16,943 bases of DNA from Bacillota bacterium (lineage in GTDB: Bacteria; Bacillota_E; RBS10-35; JAJYVN01): the NCBI GenBank assembly GCA_021846605.1, contig JAJZWQ010000055.1:1-16943 (forward strand), written 5' to 3'. Shown here piece by piece: positions 13,861-16,943 of the stretch. Position numbers and translations under genes: made by a program. Under the pieces are notes generated by a model. The model did no database searches. It had not been told where the DNA came from and saw only the letters and a program-made list of their open reading frames with translations. Within the stretch, counting starts at the first letter, position 1. The number at the start of each line of letters is the position of its first letter.

Positions 13861-14469
13861 GTGCGACGCAGGCCCCGGCTGAGCATCGTGCGCTGGACGC
13901 CCGAGAACCCGCGCTGGCCGGATTGGGCCGTCGTCGGCGCGCTCTGCGCCGGGGTGGCGGCCGGGGTCGCCGCCGGCCACCTGCTTCCGGGTGGACGCCG
14001 GGCGGCCCTGGGGGCGGCGGTGCTGGCCTACGCGCATGCCCGCGCGCACGGCCGCAGCGGAGCCCTGGCGCCCACCCTGCTGGCGTGGCTGCGCGCCGCG
14101 GCGCCCGTGTGGCTGGGCGGCCTGTGGTCCCCCGGCGGCGCCCCTATCGTGCTGGCGGCCCTGGGGTTGCACGGCTTCGCCCTGGGGCTCGGCCTGGGGG
14201 TCGCCGGCAGCACCGGCGGGGCCCGCGGCGTGCTGGCCAGCGGACTGACGCTGCTGCCCGGCAACATCCTCGCCCTGCCCGCGCTGGGATGGCTGGGGGC
14301 GCGGGCCCTGCGCGCCGCCCTCCGCCCCGGGCGGGAACCGCTGCCGCCGGCCGGGTACCTGCGGTTGGGGGCCGCCGTCCTCGCCGGCGTGGCGGCCGTT
14401 AGCCTGGTCGAGGCGCTGATCACCCCGCTCGTCCTCCAGTTGGCCGGCGTCCTGGGCCTGTCGCTCTGA
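13861..14469 (+). CDS. spoIIM: Stage II sporulation protein M
   Basis: A roughly 202-residue integral membrane protein. After a basic, cytoplasmic N-terminus (RRRPRLSIVRW) there are about five hydrophobic segments, including WAVVGALCAGVAAGVAAG, APIVLAALGLHGFALGLGLG and GAAVLAGVAAVSLVEALITP. The motif LTLLPGNILALPAL and the late SLVEALITP match the SpoIIM family pattern. In Bacillus SpoIIM joins SpoIID and SpoIIP in the DMP complex that remodels peptidoglycan during engulfment. Position after an endonuclease Q gene and before xerD is the Firmicutes arrangement. The GTG at 13861 is preferred because GGGGGGG (13846-13852) is 8 nt upstream; GTG 13855 is also in frame. Membrane topology is estimated by eye. 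Confidence 0.85.
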   Translation: MRRRPRLSIVRWTPENPRWPDWAVVGALCAGVAAGVAAGHLLPGGRRAALGAAVLAYAHARAHGRSGALAPTLLAWLRAAAPVWLGGLWSPGGAPIVLAALGLHGFALGLGLGVAGSTGGARGVLASGLTLLPGNILALPALGWLGARALRAALRPGREPLPPAGYLRLGAAVLAGVAAVSLVEALITPLVLQLAGVLGLSL

Positions 14470-14523
14470 GCGGACTCCCGCTCCCGGCTCGCCCACCTCC
14501 GGGGCCGGAGTGCCCCGTGGACC

Positions 14524-14552
14524 GTCGGAGCGCGGCCGGTGGTCGCTCCGAC
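14524..14552. repeat. 9-bp perfect inverted repeat after spoIIM
   Basis: GTCGGAGCG (14524-14532) and CGCTCCGAC (14544-14552) are exact reverse complements around an 11-nt loop, 55 nt after the spoIIM stop. No T run follows, so it is either a weak terminator or an operator for the promoter just downstream. Confidence 0.5.
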
Positions 14553-14564
14553 CGCGGCTGCGGG

Positions 14565-14573
14565 TGGTATGCT
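14565..14573 (+). promoter_or_regulatory. Possible extended -10 promoter of ald
   Basis: TGGTATGCT is an extended -10 (TG-N-TATGCT) 57 nt before the ald start. No good -35 is present at the right distance; the 9-bp inverted repeat overlaps that position, which would suit an operator. Confidence 0.4.
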
Positions 14574-14629
14574 CGTGGAGGACGGGCCTGGGCCGCGGGG
14601 AAGACTCCTGCCTGCGGGGTGATGCGGTG

Positions 14630-15733
14630 ATGATCGGCGTGCCCCGGGAGATCAAGCCCGAAGAGCACCGGGTCGCGCTGACCCCCGCGGCCGTGCACGT
14701 GCTCGTCCAGGACGGCGTGGACGTGGTCGTGGAGGGCGGCGCCGGGCTGGGGAGCGGGTTCGGCGACGACGACTACCGCGAGGCGGGCGCGCACCTCGGC
14801 GACGCGGGGGCGGCCTGGGCATGCCGGCTGGTGGCCAAGGTCAAGGAGCCGCAGCCGGAGGAGTACCGCCTGTTCCATCCCGACATGGTCCTGTTCTCCT
14901 ACCTGCACCTGGCCCCTGATCCAGCCCTGACGCAGGCCCTGCTGCGCAGCGGGGGCGTGGCCATCGCGCTGGAGACGGTGCAGCGCCCCGACCACTCCCT
15001 GCCGCTGCTGGCGCCCATGAGCGAGATCGCGGGGCGCATGGCCGTGCAGGTCGCCAGCTACTTCCTGCAGCGCCCGCACGGCGGGCGCGGTGTCCTGCCC
15101 GGCGGCGTGCCCGGCGTCGCTCCCGCCCACATCGTGATTGTGGGCGGGGGGACCGTGGGGCGCGGCGCCGCCCGGATCGCGGTGGGGCTGGGGGCGCGCG
15201 TGACGCTGCTCGAGGTGGACGCCGACCGCCTGCGCCAGTTGGAGGAGATGTTCGGCGGCCGGGTGGAGACCCTGGCCTCCCACCCGTACGCCCTGGTGGA
15301 GGCGGTGGCCAGCGCCGACGTGGTGGTGGGGGCGGTGCTGGTGCCCGGGGCGCGCGCGCCGCACGTCATCACCGAAGACATGGTGCGGGGGATGCGTCCG
15401 GGGAGCGTGGTGCTGGACGTCGCCGTCGACCAGGGGGGCTGCGTGGAGACCTGTGACCACGCCACCACCCACACCGATCCCACCTACCTGCGGCACGGGG
15501 TCGTGCACTATGCGGTGGCCAACATGCCCGGCGCGGTGCCGCGGACGGCCACCGAGGCCCTGGCCAACGCCACCCTGCCCTACCTGCGGCGCCTGGGGGC
15601 GCGCGATCTGACGGCGCTGCGGGCCGATCCGGCGCTGGCCCTCGGCGTCAACGTGATGGCCGGCGCGGTCACCTGCCGGCCGGTGGCCGAGGCCCAGGGC
15701 CTGACCGCCGCCGCCCTGGAGGACGTCTGGTGA
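14630..15733 (+). CDS. ald: Alanine dehydrogenase
   Basis: A 367-residue NAD-dependent alanine dehydrogenase, reversibly converting L-alanine to pyruvate and ammonia. It opens IGVPREIKPEEHRVALTP with Arg14. The catalytic Lys72 (VKEP) and His93 (FSYLHLAPD), the Rossmann loop VGGGTVGRGA (171-180) and the catalytic Asp267 (DVAVDQGG) are all present, and length is normal. In sporulating Firmicutes Ald supports use of alanine as a carbon source, and in Bacillus it is needed for normal sporulation, in keeping with the spo neighbours. ATG 14630 is chosen to match the family N-terminus; GTG 14627 is the codon before. The stop overlaps the xerD start. Confidence 0.97.
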   Translation: MIGVPREIKPEEHRVALTPAAVHVLVQDGVDVVVEGGAGLGSGFGDDDYREAGAHLGDAGAAWACRLVAKVKEPQPEEYRLFHPDMVLFSYLHLAPDPALTQALLRSGGVAIALETVQRPDHSLPLLAPMSEIAGRMAVQVASYFLQRPHGGRGVLPGGVPGVAPAHIVIVGGGTVGRGAARIAVGLGARVTLLEVDADRLRQLEEMFGGRVETLASHPYALVEAVASADVVVGAVLVPGARAPHVITEDMVRGMRPGSVVLDVAVDQGGCVETCDHATTHTDPTYLRHGVVHYAVANMPGAVPRTATEALANATLPYLRRLGARDLTALRADPALALGVNVMAGAVTCRPVAEAQGLTAAALEDVW

Positions 15734-16689
15734 GCGCGGGACCGGCTCCGTCGGCGACCGCGGGCATCGTGGCGCGGTTACTGGAGGCCTTCGGCGACCA
15801 CCTCGTCGTCGAACGGGGCTTGGGCGCGCGCACGCGGGCCGCGTACGTCTCCGACGTCGCGGACTTCCTGCGCTTCTCCGGTCCGGACCCGGGCGCGGTC
15901 TGCGCCGAGCGTGTGACGGCTTACCTGGCGTCCCTGCGCGGGCAGGGGAGGTCCCCGGCGACCCTGGCCCGCCGCACGTCGGCGCTCCGCTCCCTGGTGC
16001 GCTTCCTGGCCGAAGAATCTGGGGGGCATCCCGGCCCGGAGGAGGATCCCCTGGAGGGCCTGCCCCGCGTCCATCGGGAGGAGGCCCTGCCCCGGGTCCT
16101 GTCTCCCACGGAGACCGTCCGCCTGTTGGAGGCGGTTCGCGGCGACACGCCCCGCGCGCTGCGCGACCGCGCCATGCTGGAGTTGCTGTATGCCAGCGGG
16201 CTCCGCGTCTCCGAACTGGTCGGCCTGCGCGTGGGCGACGTGGACCTGCGCGCCGATCTGGTGCGTTGCGCGGGGAAGGGGGGCAAGGAGCGCATCATCC
16301 CGTTCGGCCGCTCGGCGGCGACCGCCGTGCGCACCTACCTGGCCGAGGCCCGCCCGCGGTTGGCGGGGGGGCTGCGCGGCCCGTGGGTGGACGCCCTCTT
16401 TCCCGGCCGCGGGGGCAGGCCCTTGACCCGCCAGGGCTGCTGGAAGATCGTGCGGGAATACACGCGCCAAGCGGGGATCGGGCGCCCCGTCAGCCCCCAC
16501 GTGCTGCGCCACAGCTTTGCCACGCACCTGCTGGCGGGCGGCGCGGATTTGCGCGTGGTGCAGGAACTGCTGGGGCATGCCAGCGTGGAGACCACCGAGA
16601 TCTACACACACCTGACGGCCGGCCACGTCCGCGCCGCCTACCGCGCGCACCCCCGCGCCCGGCGGGATCCGGGGGGCGACGCCCCATAG
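15730..16689 (+). CDS. xerD: Tyrosine recombinase XerD/XerC type
   Basis: A 319-residue tyrosine recombinase. The N-terminal core-binding SAM-like domain (about 15-95) has FGDHLVVERGLGARTRAAYVSD. The C-terminal catalytic domain has all six active-site residues: Arg159 (ASGLRVSEL), Lys183 (GKGGKER), His257 and Arg260 (SPHVLRHSFATHLL), His283 (LGHASVETTEIYTH) and nucleophile Tyr292. It resolves chromosome dimers at dif. Location next to spoIIM and ald fits the chromosomal XerD (RipX) of Firmicutes rather than a phage integrase. The GTG start overlaps the ald stop (GTGA), so the two are coupled. An extra Arg/Pro-rich tail follows Tyr292. Confidence 0.95.
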   Translation: MSAGPAPSATAGIVARLLEAFGDHLVVERGLGARTRAAYVSDVADFLRFSGPDPGAVCAERVTAYLASLRGQGRSPATLARRTSALRSLVRFLAEESGGHPGPEEDPLEGLPRVHREEALPRVLSPTETVRLLEAVRGDTPRALRDRAMLELLYASGLRVSELVGLRVGDVDLRADLVRCAGKGGKERIIPFGRSAATAVRTYLAEARPRLAGGLRGPWVDALFPGRGGRPLTRQGCWKIVREYTRQAGIGRPVSPHVLRHSFATHLLAGGADLRVVQELLGHASVETTEIYTHLTAGHVRAAYRAHPRARRDPGGDAP

Positions 16690-16758
16690 CCGGAGTCCCG
16701 GATCCCCCGTGCCCCGCCGGGCGCCCTATGCCCCGCCGGCACGGCGGATGTCCGCCAG

Positions 16759-16943
16759 GAGCGCGATCTGCTGGTCGACCGCTTCTACCCCAGCAGCAAG
16801 CGGTGCCCTGTCTGCGGGCACACCGTGGCGGCGTTGCCGCTTGCAGTGCGGCACTGGGACTGTCCCGCGTGCGGCGCCGTCCTGGACCGGGACGTGAACG
16901 CGGCGCAGAACATCAAGGATGCGGGGCTCGCGGCACTGGCCGC
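16759..16943 (+). pseudogene. TnpB (IS200/IS605) C-terminal fragment, open at the window end
   Basis: The frame encodes DRFYPSSKRCPVCGHTV, WDCPACGAVLDRDVNAAQNI and onward to the window edge. The two CxxC pairs are the TnpB zinc ribbon, and DRDVNAAQNI carries the last RuvC catalytic Asp. Everything upstream of about 16759 that should encode the rest of TnpB is missing: only 70 bases separate it from the xerD stop, and no start codon is in frame. It is therefore a decayed insertion-sequence remnant. It lies in the same frame as xerD, after one TAG. An 11-bp direct repeat (TGCCCCGCCGG at 16710-16720 and 16729-16739) sits just before it. TnpA and a guide-RNA end are not visible. Confidence 0.85.

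Noticed and set aside
15730..16689. Phage or integrative-element integrase instead of XerD
   Set aside because: The length, the Xer-type motifs and the spoIIM-ald-xerD context fit the housekeeping recombinase, and the tRNA in the window is far away with no attachment-site repeat seen.
1..16943. CRISPR array
   Set aside because: No regularly spaced direct repeats were seen on either strand.

Overview
The window is a G+C-rich stretch of bacterial chromosome from an endospore-forming lineage. The evidence is a clear Spo0A, a SpoIIM, a decayed endonuclease Q (YqxK-type) gene, alanine dehydrogenase and XerD, a grouping typical of Firmicutes. The very high G+C, frequent GTG/TTG starts and G-rich ribosome binding sites point to the high-G+C Firmicutes (Symbiobacterium, Thermaerobacter or Limnochordia-like). 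The genus is inferred only. Apart from a tRNA-Pro and one small ORF, all genes read on the + strand.

Layout. (1) 48-509: tRNA-Pro(GGG) on the minus strand with its own promoter, then a gene-free stretch rich in perfect hairpins. (2) 510-1751: a divergent NRAMP-family transporter. (3) 1844-4872: a promoter, three overlapping genes and a terminator, forming a protein-thiocarboxylate sulfur/cysteine operon: a CysO-like ubiquitin fold fused to a MoeZ-type E1-rhodanese, a cysteine synthase and a JAMM protease. (4) 4890-10446: a dense run of FAH-family hydrolase, Ndk, an MTAP-family phosphorylase, an AhcY-family hydrolase, an MtaD-family deaminase, a hotdog thioesterase and a lone receiver domain. 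The phosphorylase and hydrolase carry base-pocket residues that suggest the deaminated (inosine/hypoxanthine) version of SAM by-product salvage. (5) 10447-12282: a leader with a perfect DnaA-box match, spo0A, and a conserved-looking unknown protein. (6) 12307-13836: a 45-residue minus-strand ORF and an endonuclease Q pseudogene broken by frameshifts and by a 240-bp MITE-like element with perfect 13-bp inverted ends and an 8-bp target duplication. (7) 13861-16689: spoIIM, ald, xerD. (8) 16759-16943: the zinc-ribbon tail of a TnpB, running off the window.

The two most striking systems are these. First, the ubiquitin-like carrier is made as the N-terminus of its own activating enzyme with an internal Gly-Gly, so it must be cut free before use, and a JAMM protease is encoded two genes downstream. 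Second, the phosphorylase-hydrolase-deaminase operon would recycle MTA and SAH through MTI and S-inosylhomocysteine. Both are inferences from residues and gene order and need biochemical tests.
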